Source: Gammaproteobacteria bacterium (GTDB lineage: Bacteria > Pseudomonadota > Gammaproteobacteria > Magnimaribacterales > Magnimaribacteraceae). Taken from it: DNA of 5,068 nt. Made by a program: the position numbers and the translations under genes. The stretch spans positions 10,368 to 15,435 of the forward strand of contig PAOE01000004.1 in NCBI GenBank assembly GCA_002707915.1. Direction: 5' to 3'. Of this stretch, positions 1 to 5,068 are shown one piece after another; the first letter of the stretch is position 1; every line of letters begins with the position of its first letter. The notes under the pieces were generated by a model that was not told the DNA's origin, made no database searches, and saw only the letters and a list, made by a program, of their open reading frames with translations.

Positions 1-857
1 ATCCTTATGCTAGCTCCTCTATCACTTACTCCAAATGAGAAAGTATCTATACTTTGAGTTTCGTGAAGACCGGTTAGGCGCATATCATTATCAGATCCAT
101 AAAGGGATATACCTTCTTCATGAACCTTACCTAATTTTTCACACATACCGCTAAAGAGCTCTTCAGATCCTGCAGTTCTCATTTCCTCGTTTGAGAAATT
201 TGTGTGCATACCTGAACCGTTCCAATCTCCTGTTTTGGGTTTAGGGTGTATGTTTACTGATACGCCGAATTCTTCTGCAACTTTGTAGAGAAGATATCTG
301 CTAACCCAAAGATCATCAGCAGCTTTAATGCCTTTACCGAAACATTGATATTCCCATTGACCTAGGGCAACCTCAGCATTAGTTCCAGTAAGTTCAATGC
401 CGGCATCGAGGCAAGCGTCTAAATGAGCATCACTTATTTCTCTACCTTTAACGTTACTTGCTCCAACCGCACAATAATATTCTCCTTGCGGTCGTTCAGG
501 TGTTCCATCTTCCCATCCTAAGATAGTTCCATCTGGATTTGTTAAAAAGTACTCTTGTTCGAAGCCAAACCACCATTCATCACTAACAACTTCTTCTGCA
601 GCAGCTCTAAAATTAGATGGATGCGTCTCATGCTCACCAGTTTCAACCTGACAAAGAACCAAAGACCCTTCGTTGGTTGGATTTTCATATTGTTGTACTG
701 GTAGAAGCAAACAATCCGAGCTTCCGCCTTCTGCTTGCAGTGTGGAAGAACCATCGAAGGACCACGCAGATGGTTCACCATCTGTGACCTTTACTTTACT
801 TCTCAAGTTGGCTTCAGGCTCATATCCGTCAAGCCAAATATATTCATATTTTGTCAT
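1..857 (-). CDS. glnII: Glutamine synthetase, type II (GSII), N-terminal part; C-terminus beyond window
   Basis: Glutamine synthetase joins ammonia to glutamate using ATP, in the cytoplasm. The 285 visible residues follow the short type II (eukaryote-like) enzyme rather than the ~470-residue type I bacterial GlnA. Seen: the beta-grasp N-terminal part with FDGSST at residues 34-39; the metal/glutamate-binding FGFEQEY at 97-103; GTNAEVALGQWEYQ at 158-171; DWNGSGMHTNFS at 211-222; the RLTG arginine at 260; and GVSDRGASIR at 276-285 just at the window edge. GSII proteins are usually about 330-370 residues, so most of the gene is here. The ATG at 857-855 is chosen because AAGGAG lies 6 nt upstream. 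The signature reads EVALGQWE where plant and rhizobial GSII have EVMPGQWE, suggesting a separate bacterial branch. GSII lacks the adenylylation control of type I, so transcriptional control is more likely. It follows the DUF1249 gene on the same strand after 122 bp and probably has its own promoter. Confidence 0.95.
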   Translation of the reverse strand, partial: MTKYEYIWLDGYEPEANLRSKVKVTDGEPSAWSFDGSSTLQAEGGSSDCLLLPVQQYENPTNEGSLVLCQVETGEHETHPSNFRAAAEEVVSDEWWFGFEQEYFLTNPDGTILGWEDGTPERPQGEYYCAVGASNVKGREISDAHLDACLDAGIELTGTNAEVALGQWEYQCFGKGIKAADDLWVSRYLLYKVAEEFGVSVNIHPKPKTGDWNGSGMHTNFSNEEMRTAGSEELFSGMCEKLGKVHEEGISLYGSDNDMRLTGLHETQSIDTFSFGVSDRGASIR

Positions 858-863
858 TACTTT

Positions 864-869
864 CTCCTT
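864..869 (-). promoter_or_regulatory. Ribosome binding site of the glutamine synthetase gene
   Basis: The minus strand reads AAGGAG here, with a 6-nt spacer (858-863) to the ATG at 857-855. This is the strongest Shine-Dalgarno sequence on the minus strand of the window and fixes the start codon. Confidence 0.85.
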
Positions 870-891
870 ACATAATTAAAAGTTGAAGAAT

Positions 892-921
892 ATTATCATG
901 CAAAATTAGATAAAAGAACAA
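892..921 (-). promoter_or_regulatory. Candidate sigma-70 promoter for the glutamine synthetase gene
   Basis: On the minus strand, TTGTTC (916-921) as the -35 and GATAAT (892-897, five of six matches to TATAAT) as the -10 are separated by 18 bp. Transcription would begin near 885 and give a leader of about 27 nt carrying the AAGGAG. The -35 is weak, which fits a promoter needing an activator; a 14-bp dyad element directly abuts it upstream. I see no GG-N10-GC sigma-54 signature in the gap. The assignment is inference from sequence alone. Confidence 0.45.
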
Positions 922-935
922 ATTTTGTGCAAAAT
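922..935 (-). repeat. Dyad element B upstream of the glutamine synthetase gene (candidate operator)
   Basis: The minus strand reads ATTTTGCACAAAAT, a perfect 6-bp inverted repeat (ATTTTG/CAAAAT on the plus strand) around a 2-bp centre. It shares 13 identical bases with element A at 964-976. Its centre lies about 43 bp upstream of the predicted transcription start, next to the -35, where class II activators bind. The cognate regulator is unknown; it does not match the NtrC consensus (TGCAC-N-GTGCA arrangement). Confidence 0.5.
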
Positions 936-963
936 TATTGTAAGTTTGAGCTTTAAAGTAACT

Positions 964-976
964 ATTTTGTGCAAAA
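964..976 (-). repeat. Dyad element A upstream of the glutamine synthetase gene (second copy)
   Basis: The minus strand reads TTTTGCACAAAAT, an exact 13-bp copy of element B displaced by 42 bp, about four helical turns, so both copies face the same side of the helix. On its upstream side the sequence continues into GTGCTTTTGCAC (969-980), a perfect 4-bp-arm inverted repeat that touches the stop codon of the DUF1249 gene. A third, partial copy (ATTTTGCA, 899-906) lies in the promoter spacer. The role as a regulatory site is inferred. Confidence 0.5.
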
Positions 977-979
977 GCA

Positions 980-1438
980 CTATATCAGTGCATTTTCTAT
1001 AATTCCCAAACCGTGGTTTTGAGTATGATTTAGGAATTCTTCGAGAAAGAAATTCCACTGAAATTTTTCATCTTTACTCAGCATATTTCTATTTGGGTAT
1101 CTATTTCTCAGCCAGAATTGCTTCTTTCCATTAAATTTCCGTACCTCTGCTAATTTAGCATCATGGTATAGATAGATTTCTATTTCAGTATTCTGAAGTA
1201 TTTCTAATGATTTGATTTTTTTTATCTCTATCACAGAGGTGTGATTAGAGAGATTTCTGCAGAAAATATTTATTTCTTGATTCTCAATACCTTCTGGAAT
1301 TAGGTAACTAATTTCTTTATTACCCCCACTTGTAGGAAAGAACTTTATAAGTTTTTGATAATTTCTTTCATAGAGTCTTATCAACTCATTTAGGCTTCTC
1401 TTACTTTGGTCTATTTTGATAGATTTATTCCTTGTCAT
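980..1438 (-). CDS. DUF1249 family protein (YqiB-like), unknown function
   Basis: A 152-residue soluble protein that I recognise as DUF1249, the family of E. coli YqiB (about 140 residues). The shared pattern is visible in order: LYERNYQKL at residues 22-30, LYHDAKLAEV at 90-99 (E. coli has LYHDAMVAEV), then RYPN at 113-116, DEK at 123-125 and the Q-x3-F-L helix at 127-132, ending with an N-H-G turn at 141-143. There is no signal peptide, membrane segment or metal-binding cysteine cluster. Its molecular role is not established in any organism I know; E. coli yqiB lies beside cpdA and nudF, a different setting from here. The ATG at 1438-1436 lies inside the end of the glycosylase gene (14-bp overlap); no clear Shine-Dalgarno precedes it, so coupled translation is likely. 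The next in-frame Met is residue 119, so this is the best start. It is the last gene of the overlapping operon. Confidence 0.85.
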   Translation of the reverse strand: MTRNKSIKIDQSKRSLNELIRLYERNYQKLIKFFPTSGGNKEISYLIPEGIENQEINIFCRNLSNHTSVIEIKKIKSLEILQNTEIEIYLYHDAKLAEVRKFNGKKQFWLRNRYPNRNMLSKDEKFQWNFFLEEFLNHTQNHGLGIIENALI

Positions 1439-2051
1439 AAGTTGACCACAATATTAACGCAGCTACTGTTCTGAAGGGAGACCATGGTTCTGCAATTTTT
1501 TCAATTGTCAAATAATCAGGTCTTTCTTGCATACCTTTCAATCTTTGTATTGCAACAATGAGACCTAAATCTGATGAAGGCCAAGCATCTATTCTCTTCA
1601 AGCAAGCCATTAAATAACATTGAGCAGTCCATTCACCTATACCCCTTATCTTTATGAGCTCACTTATAACTTCAGAGTCATCTTTTTTCGAAAGCTCATT
1701 TAAGTTTAATTCTTTTTTTTTAATCATTTCTGCAATTCCATTACAGTAATCTATTTTTTGTTTACTTAATCCAGCCTCTTTAAATTCTCTATCATCGACT
1801 TTGAGAAATTCTTCAGGCTCAAATGGAGTTACTATTTTTTTTAAACGATTGAATATCGCTTTTGCTGAAGCTACGGATAACTGCTGCTCAACAATAAGGG
1901 CTATGAGGCCTTCGAATCCAGATTTTTTACTGAAAGGTGCAATGTTGTAATTTTTTTCTTCAAGTATCCTTTTGAAAGCTGTTTCTTTTTTTGCAAGATA
2001 TCTAAAACCCTCCTCTAGAGTGTTTTTGTTTAGAGTTTTAAATTTTTTCAT
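1425..2051 (-). CDS. alkA: DNA-3-methyladenine glycosylase II (AlkA/Mag1-type, HhH-GPD)
   Basis: This 208-residue protein belongs to the HhH-GPD superfamily; it should excise alkylated bases such as 3-methyladenine from DNA, starting base-excision repair. Seen: IVEQQLSVASA at 53-63 (the family I-x2-Q-Q-x-S helix); the helix-hairpin-helix IKIRGIGEWTA at 133-143; the catalytic-loop aspartate D161 in WPSSDLGL (157-164); and WSPFRTVAALILW at 190-202, the conserved W-x-P-x-R segment. It lacks the extra N-terminal domain of E. coli AlkA (282 residues) and the four-cysteine Fe-S loop of Nth/MutY, so it matches the short Mag1-like glycosylases. The exact base range cannot be read from sequence. The start overlaps the end of the DUF482 gene by 14 bp and its stop overlaps DUF1249 by 14 bp. 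The next in-frame Met is residue 109, supporting the chosen start. A run of nine A (1713-1721) encodes K111-K113. Confidence 0.92.
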   Translation of the reverse strand: MKKFKTLNKNTLEEGFRYLAKKETAFKRILEEKNYNIAPFSKKSGFEGLIALIVEQQLSVASAKAIFNRLKKIVTPFEPEEFLKVDDREFKEAGLSKQKIDYCNGIAEMIKKKELNLNELSKKDDSEVISELIKIRGIGEWTAQCYLMACLKRIDAWPSSDLGLIVAIQRLKGMQERPDYLTIEKIAEPWSPFRTVAALILWSTYDKE

Positions 2052-3201
2052 ATAAATTAGATATTATTTCTTTTCTAAAAGGTAAGAGTGACTTTCTGTC
2101 TTCGTTGTATTGAAGAATATGAACTCTCTCCCTATTCAAAAAATCATCGATAGCCTCTTTAAATCTTATATCCCTTATCCAATGGGCAGAGTATGTTTCT
2201 ATAGGGCAAAAACCTCTTTTTATTTTATGTTCGCCTTGGACACCTGGATCGAATGATTTTAGTGCGTTTTCGATACAAAATTCTATACCTTGATAGTAAC
2301 AAGTTTCAAAATGCAGAGAATCATATTCTTCCAAGCATCCCCAGTATCTTCCATAAAGCTTCTCATCATCATAAAAATTAAAAGCGCCAGCCACAAAGTC
2401 TCCGGATTTATTCACAGCCATAACCAACATTATCGATTCTGGTATGAGCTTTATGATGCTCTCAAAAAATTCTAAATTTAGATATCCTCTCATACCTCTT
2501 TTTAGGTAAGTAACTTGATAAAACTGGTAGAAGCTTTCTAACATTGAAGAAGTTATATCTTCTCCAATGTATCTTACTAAATGAACATCCTGGTCGTGGA
2601 TCTTCTGTCTCTCTTTTTTTATGTTCTTTCTTTGTCTTGATGTCATATCCTCCAGATAGTGATCAAAATTCTCATAATTATTATTGAACCAGTGATATGA
2701 ATAACTTGTTCTTATGCTGAAGCCTTCTTCAGAAAAAGCGTCTAACTCATTTTGATTAGCAAGCAACACATGAGAACTTGAGAAGTTATTCTCTTGAGTA
2801 AGATCTTTCATAGCGTCACTGACAGCCTTAATCATTTCCACATTTTTGTTTTTATCAATGCTTAAAAGCCTAGGACCACTAGCGGGTGTGAATGGAATAG
2901 AACTTACTAATTTCGGATAATAATCTAGGCCGTTTCTGTAATAAGCATCAGCCCAAGACCAATCAAAAATAAATTCTCCTTGAGAGTCAGTTTTTACATA
3001 CATAGGCATAGCACCTATTATTTGATTTTTATCTTCTACTGTAATGTGTAGAGGAGTCCAACCTTTGTTTGAAGCTACACACTTAGTATCTTCTAGAGAT
3101 TTTAGGAAATCATATTTCAGGAATGGATATTCATTTAAATGTATCTTATTCCAATCATCTTTTGATATTTCAGCTAGCGCCTCAACAAAATCAATTTTCA
3201 T
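2038..3201 (-). CDS. DUF482 / FemAB-like N-acyltransferase family protein (GNAT-like)
   Basis: The protein has 387 residues from the ATG at 3201-3199. I recognise the DUF482 family (PF04339, COG3146, 'predicted N-acyltransferase'), related in fold to FemAB/GNAT enzymes; the substrate is unknown. Family hallmarks in order: PFTPASGPRLL at 103-113, the basic stretch SRQRKNIKKER at 188-198, KRGMRGYLN around 234-242, GAFNFY around 272-277, YGRYWGC at 283-289, HFETCYYQGIEFCI at 297-310, QGEHKIKRGF at 322-331 and the closing HWI at 340-342. It is close to the usual length and has no signal peptide or membrane helix, so it is likely cytoplasmic. An in-frame ATG at 3228 would add nine residues, but I prefer 3201: it forms an ATGA 4-bp overlap with the ubiA stop and has AGGTG 7 nt upstream. 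It sits second in the ubiA operon and overlaps the glycosylase gene by 14 bp. Confidence 0.88.
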   Translation of the reverse strand: MKIDFVEALAEISKDDWNKIHLNEYPFLKYDFLKSLEDTKCVASNKGWTPLHITVEDKNQIIGAMPMYVKTDSQGEFIFDWSWADAYYRNGLDYYPKLVSSIPFTPASGPRLLSIDKNKNVEMIKAVSDAMKDLTQENNFSSSHVLLANQNELDAFSEEGFSIRTSYSYHWFNNNYENFDHYLEDMTSRQRKNIKKERQKIHDQDVHLVRYIGEDITSSMLESFYQFYQVTYLKRGMRGYLNLEFFESIIKLIPESIMLVMAVNKSGDFVAGAFNFYDDEKLYGRYWGCLEEYDSLHFETCYYQGIEFCIENALKSFDPGVQGEHKIKRGFCPIETYSAHWIRDIRFKEAIDDFLNRERVHILQYNEDRKSLLPFRKEIISNLYEKI

Positions 3202-4058
3202 AGCGTTACACCTAAAATTGAACCACACAAGAAAGAAAGTCCAACCAGATTATTATTTTTAAAAGCTTTTAAGCAATTCGTGCTGTCTTGGTCTTTTATC
3301 AGAAAACATTGATAAATAACCATGGCTGAACTTATAGAGGCAAAAAAATAAAAGCTAATATGAAAGTTTTTTAAATAGGCTATGAAAATCAATATCGTTA
3401 TAGAAAGAAAATGAAGAAGAAAGAAAAAGGCTGTGACATTTTTTCCAAATGTAATTGCTGATGAATGTATGCCTAAATCTAGATCGTCTTTTTTATCGCA
3501 AAGTGCATAGGCCGTGTCATAGGCAATTATCCAGAAGAAGCAAGACAAGAATAAAGCTAAGCTTAAAATATTTATCTCACCTAGCTGGGCAGAAGAAACC
3601 ATAATAATTCCCCAGGAAAAAGCTAATCCAAGAAAAACTTGGGGTATAGGAAAGAATCTTTTTGAAATTGGATAAAAGGTCGCTAATCCTAATCCAAGCA
3701 ATGCCATTAAGAACGTTAGAAGATTCATAAAAAGCAATAAACAAGCTGAACATAACACTAGAAAGAAGAATAAAAGAAGAGCTTCATTGGGTGATATTTC
3801 TCCTGCCGCTATTGGTCTTTCTTTTGTTCTTTCTACATTTCCATCGAAGTCTCTGTCGAAGAAATCATTGATGACACATCCTGCGGAGCGCATAAGAATA
3901 GTTCCAAATATAAATAAGCTCATCAAAAAATAATTAGGGTTACCATCAGTAAGGAGAAAAAAAGACATAAGAGTCGGCCAAAGCAACAGAGCAGATCCAA
4001 TTGGTTTATCTGCTCTCATCAGCCTTAAAAAACTAGAAAGTTTTGTTTTACTATTCAT
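3198..4058 (-). CDS. ubiA: 4-hydroxybenzoate polyprenyltransferase UbiA
   Basis: UbiA attaches the polyprenyl tail to 4-hydroxybenzoate in the inner membrane, an early step of ubiquinone synthesis. The 286-residue protein has the family's length (E. coli UbiA 290). Both prenyl-diphosphate/Mg-binding aspartate motifs are intact: NDFFDRDFD at 64-72, followed by the R-T-x-x-R-P segment (77-82), and YDTAYALCDKKDDLDLG at 180-196. The N-terminal RLMRADKPIG (12-21) and the C-terminal AFKNNNLVGL (265-274) are also typical. About nine hydrophobic segments are visible, for example around 22-38, 43-62, 93-111, 113-129, 138-157, 163-182, 209-228, 233-252 and 270-286. No chorismate pyruvate-lyase (ubiC) gene is adjacent, unlike in E. 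coli and Pseudomonas. It is the first gene of the leftward operon; its Shine-Dalgarno is weak (an A-rich AGAAAA stretch). Related prenyltransferases (for example MenA) fit less well given the DKKDDLDLG motif. Confidence 0.95.
   Translation of the reverse strand: MNSKTKLSSFLRLMRADKPIGSALLLWPTLMSFFLLTDGNPNYFLMSLFIFGTILMRSAGCVINDFFDRDFDGNVERTKERPIAAGEISPNEALLLFFFLVLCSACLLLFMNLLTFLMALLGLGLATFYPISKRFFPIPQVFLGLAFSWGIIMVSSAQLGEINILSLALFLSCFFWIIAYDTAYALCDKKDDLDLGIHSSAITFGKNVTAFFFLLHFLSITILIFIAYLKNFHISFYFFASISSAMVIYQCFLIKDQDSTNCLKAFKNNNLVGLSFLCGSILGVTL
3209..3213 (-). promoter_or_regulatory. Ribosome binding site deciding the DUF482 gene start
   Basis: The minus strand reads AGGTG, 7 nt before the ATG at 3201-3199, inside the last codons of ubiA. 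It supports the 387-residue start over the upstream ATG at 3228. Confidence 0.55.
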
Positions 4059-4151
4059 TGTTATTTTCTGCTTTAACAGAAGGTTGTTACTTTAGTCTAA
4101 GTTGATTACAAAGTTGAGTTAGAATGTGATTTTTTGAATAAGGAGTATGCA
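4059..4151. promoter_or_regulatory. Divergent intergenic region between ubiA and rubredoxin genes
   Basis: This 93-bp stretch must hold the promoters of both the leftward ubiA operon and the rightward rubredoxin-symporter pair. For the plus strand there is TTGTTA (4084-4089) with TACAAA (4107-4112) at 17-bp spacing, or alternatively a TAGAAT -10 (4120-4125) without a good -35. For the minus strand the best -10 is TGTAAT (4105-4110), again without a good -35. The two candidate -10 boxes overlap around 4107-4110. None of these is strong, and I see no clear dyad operator. Confidence 0.35.
4139..4145 (+). promoter_or_regulatory. Ribosome binding site that fixes the rubredoxin TTG start
   Basis: TAAGGAG lies 6 nt before TTG at 4152-4154. 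An ATG at 4147-4149 is only one base from the Shine-Dalgarno and runs ATG-CAT-TGA to an immediate stop, and the in-frame TTG at 4134 lies upstream of the Shine-Dalgarno, so neither is a credible start. Confidence 0.8.
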
Positions 4152-4319
4152 TTGAAAAAATGGGAATGTATTGTTTGTGGACTAATCTATGATGAAGAAG
4201 AAGGTTGGCCCGATGATGGTATAGATCCAGGTACAAAATGGGAAGATGTGCCTGAAGATTGGGTATGCCCTGATTGCGGAGTAGGTAAAGAAGACTTCGA
4301 AATGGTAGAAATTGATTAA
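4152..4319 (+). CDS. rubA: Rubredoxin (55 residues, TTG start)
   Basis: Rubredoxin is a small cytoplasmic one-electron carrier with a single iron held by four cysteines; partners include rubredoxin reductase, alkane hydroxylase and oxidative-stress enzymes. Both ligand pairs are present: C6/C9 in CIVCG and C39/C42 in CPDCG. The aromatic core (W4, Y13, W30, W37, F49) and the [15 protein letters not shown] and VGKEDFE segments are typical of the 54-55-residue proteobacterial type found in Pseudomonas. The TTG start at 4152 gives the usual MKKWEC beginning and has TAAGGAG at the right distance; starting from the TTG at 4134 would add six untypical residues. It is transcribed divergently from ubiA, and the symporter gene follows 3 bp after the stop. 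No rubredoxin reductase or alkane hydroxylase gene is in view, so the partner is unknown. Confidence 0.95.
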   Translation: MKKWECIVCGLIYDEEEGWPDDGIDPGTKWEDVPEDWVCPDCGVGKEDFEMVEID

Positions 4320-4322
4320 GAC

Positions 4323-5068
4323 ATGAATTTAACTTCAAGAATTATTCTGGCTATGGTTCTCGCAATGGCGGGAGGTATTTTTCTTAAATTCATAAATGAC
4401 TCAGGGTATCTGGGTGATTTAGGTCAGTTAATTCTTTTAGATTTTTTTACCGAGGGAATTTTGGATGTAGTTGGTCAGATATTCATAGCTTCTCTAAGGT
4501 TAGTGATTGTACCTTTGGTATTCTTTTCTTTAGTTTGTGGTGTAGTTTCAATATCTTCCTCCTCAAGGCTTGGAACTATCAGCTTAAAAACACTTTCCTT
4601 ATATCTTTTGACTACTGCTATTGCTATCTCAGTAGCTCTCACCTTTGCTTTAATATTCAAGCCGGGTGTAGGAATAGACCTAGCTTTACCTACAGCATTT
4701 GAAGCAGCTGAAGCTCCGTCGCTCAAGCAGGTTTTGATTGATATATTTCCAACAAATCCAATTGCCGCTATGGCGGAAGGAAATATGCTTCAAATAATAG
4801 TTTTTTCCATCTTATTTGGTATAGCTCTTAAAAGTTTAGGAGAGGCTGGAAGTTCCTTGAAGAATTCTTTTGAAGTAATAAATAATGTAATCCTTAGTCT
4901 TGTAAGAATGCTCATCGAACTAGCGCCCTATGGAATATTTGCGCTATTGTTCTCTTTATTTGCCGTTCAAGGCTTCGGGATGATTGGTGATTTGGCAAAA
5001 TATTTCTTCTTACTAGTTTTTGTTCTTTTGTTCCATGGATTCGTAACATACGGAAGTCTTTTAACTCT
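4323..5068 (+). CDS. Dicarboxylate/amino acid:cation symporter (DAACS family), N-terminal part
   Basis: An inner-membrane secondary transporter of the glutamate/C4-dicarboxylate:cation symporter family (PF00375; relatives GltP, DctA, GltPh). The 248 visible residues are about 60% of the usual 400-440; the frame stays open to the window end. Seen: a first membrane helix at about 5-24; the signature FIASLRLVIVPLVFFSLVCGV at about 54-74, matching the family F-x3-L-x-M-x3-P-L-V-F pattern; a helix around 90-112; the loop IFPTNPIAAMAEGNMLQ at 141-157; a helix at 158-170; and the conserved APYGIFALL at 201-209. The serine-rich hairpin HP1 and the substrate-binding helices lie beyond the window, so proton or sodium coupling and the substrate (glutamate, aspartate or C4-dicarboxylates) cannot be read. 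The ATG lies 3 bp after the rubredoxin stop and has only a weak Shine-Dalgarno, suggesting co-transcription and coupled translation. Confidence 0.92.
   Translation, partial: MNLTSRIILAMVLAMAGGIFLKFINDSGYLGDLGQLILLDFFTEGILDVVGQIFIASLRLVIVPLVFFSLVCGVVSISSSSRLGTISLKTLSLYLLTTAIAISVALTFALIFKPGVGIDLALPTAFEAAEAPSLKQVLIDIFPTNPIAAMAEGNMLQIIVFSILFGIALKSLGEAGSSLKNSFEVINNVILSLVRMLIELAPYGIFALLFSLFAVQGFGMIGDLAKYFFLLVFVLLFHGFVTYGSLLT

Noticed and set aside
542..879. Open frames on both strands inside the glutamine synthetase gene (minus 542-781, plus 673-879)
   Set aside because: They are out of frame with a clearly conserved GSII sequence, have no family resemblance and no ribosome binding site; they are shadows.
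858..979. Sigma-54 promoter or classical NtrC site in front of the glutamine synthetase gene
   Set aside because: I find no GG-N10-GC pair at the required spacing and no GCAC-N-GTGC in the NtrC arrangement.
969..980. Inverted repeat GTGC-AAAA-GCAC as a terminator after the DUF1249 gene
   Set aside because: The stem is only 4 bp and is not followed by a T-run on the minus strand, so it is not a credible rho-independent terminator; it may instead be part of the regulatory element.
1713..1721. Run of nine A on the coding strand of the alkA-like gene as a phase-variation or slippage site
   Set aside because: It encodes an in-frame Lys-Lys-Lys and the gene is intact; such tracts are expected in AT-rich genomes and no second signal supports programmed slippage.
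2290..2475. Plus-strand open frame of 61 codons within the DUF482 gene
   Set aside because: Antisense to conserved DUF482 motifs, with no ribosome binding site or recognisable content.
3044..3262. Plus-strand open frame of 72 codons across the DUF482/ubiA junction
   Set aside because: Antisense to two well-supported genes, with no recognisable protein features.
4087..4338. Minus-strand open frame of 83 codons over the rubredoxin gene
   Set aside because: Low-complexity Leu/His-rich translation that is the antisense shadow of rubredoxin.
4475..4726. Minus-strand open frame of 83 codons within the symporter gene
   Set aside because: Antisense to the conserved DAACS signature region and without its own ribosome binding site.

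Overview
This AT-rich window (roughly a third G+C by eye) reads as a compact bacterial genome, most likely a streamlined marine gammaproteobacterium of the SAR86/OM-clade kind. The supports are a YqiB-like DUF1249 protein (a family I know mainly from Gammaproteobacteria), a UbiA of proteobacterial type, a rubredoxin very close to the Pseudomonas type, heavy gene overlap and A/T-ending codons. The taxonomic call is inference, not proof.

Layout. Positions 1-857 (minus strand) hold the first 285 residues of a type II (eukaryote-like) glutamine synthetase that runs off the left edge. A 122-bp gap (858-979) carries its ribosome binding site, a plausible sigma-70 promoter and two exact copies of a 13-bp dyad-like element spaced 42 bp apart. 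Positions 980-4058 (minus strand) are a tightly packed four-gene operon, transcribed leftward: ubiA, a DUF482/FemAB-like N-acyltransferase, a short AlkA-type 3-methyladenine DNA glycosylase, and the DUF1249 protein. Neighbouring genes overlap by 4, 14 and 14 bp. A 93-bp divergent intergenic region (4059-4151) separates this operon from a plus-strand pair: a rubredoxin with a TTG start and, 3 bp after its stop, a dicarboxylate/amino-acid:cation symporter that runs off the right edge.

How the genes fit together. They are mostly housekeeping: ammonia assimilation (glutamine synthetase), ubiquinone synthesis (UbiA), alkylation repair (AlkA-like), electron transfer (rubredoxin) and uptake of C4-dicarboxylates or acidic amino acids (symporter). 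The overlaps show co-translation of functionally unrelated proteins, which is usual in streamlined genomes. The DUF482 and DUF1249 proteins are recognisable families without a firmly assigned role.

I see no mobile element, CRISPR array, tRNA, rRNA, toxin-antitoxin pair or defence system, and no clear rho-independent terminator. No gene-free stretch exceeds 300 bp. I do not see convincing evidence of a new biological system; the most useful leads are the paired elements upstream of the glutamine synthetase gene and the overlapping DUF482-alkA-DUF1249 cluster.
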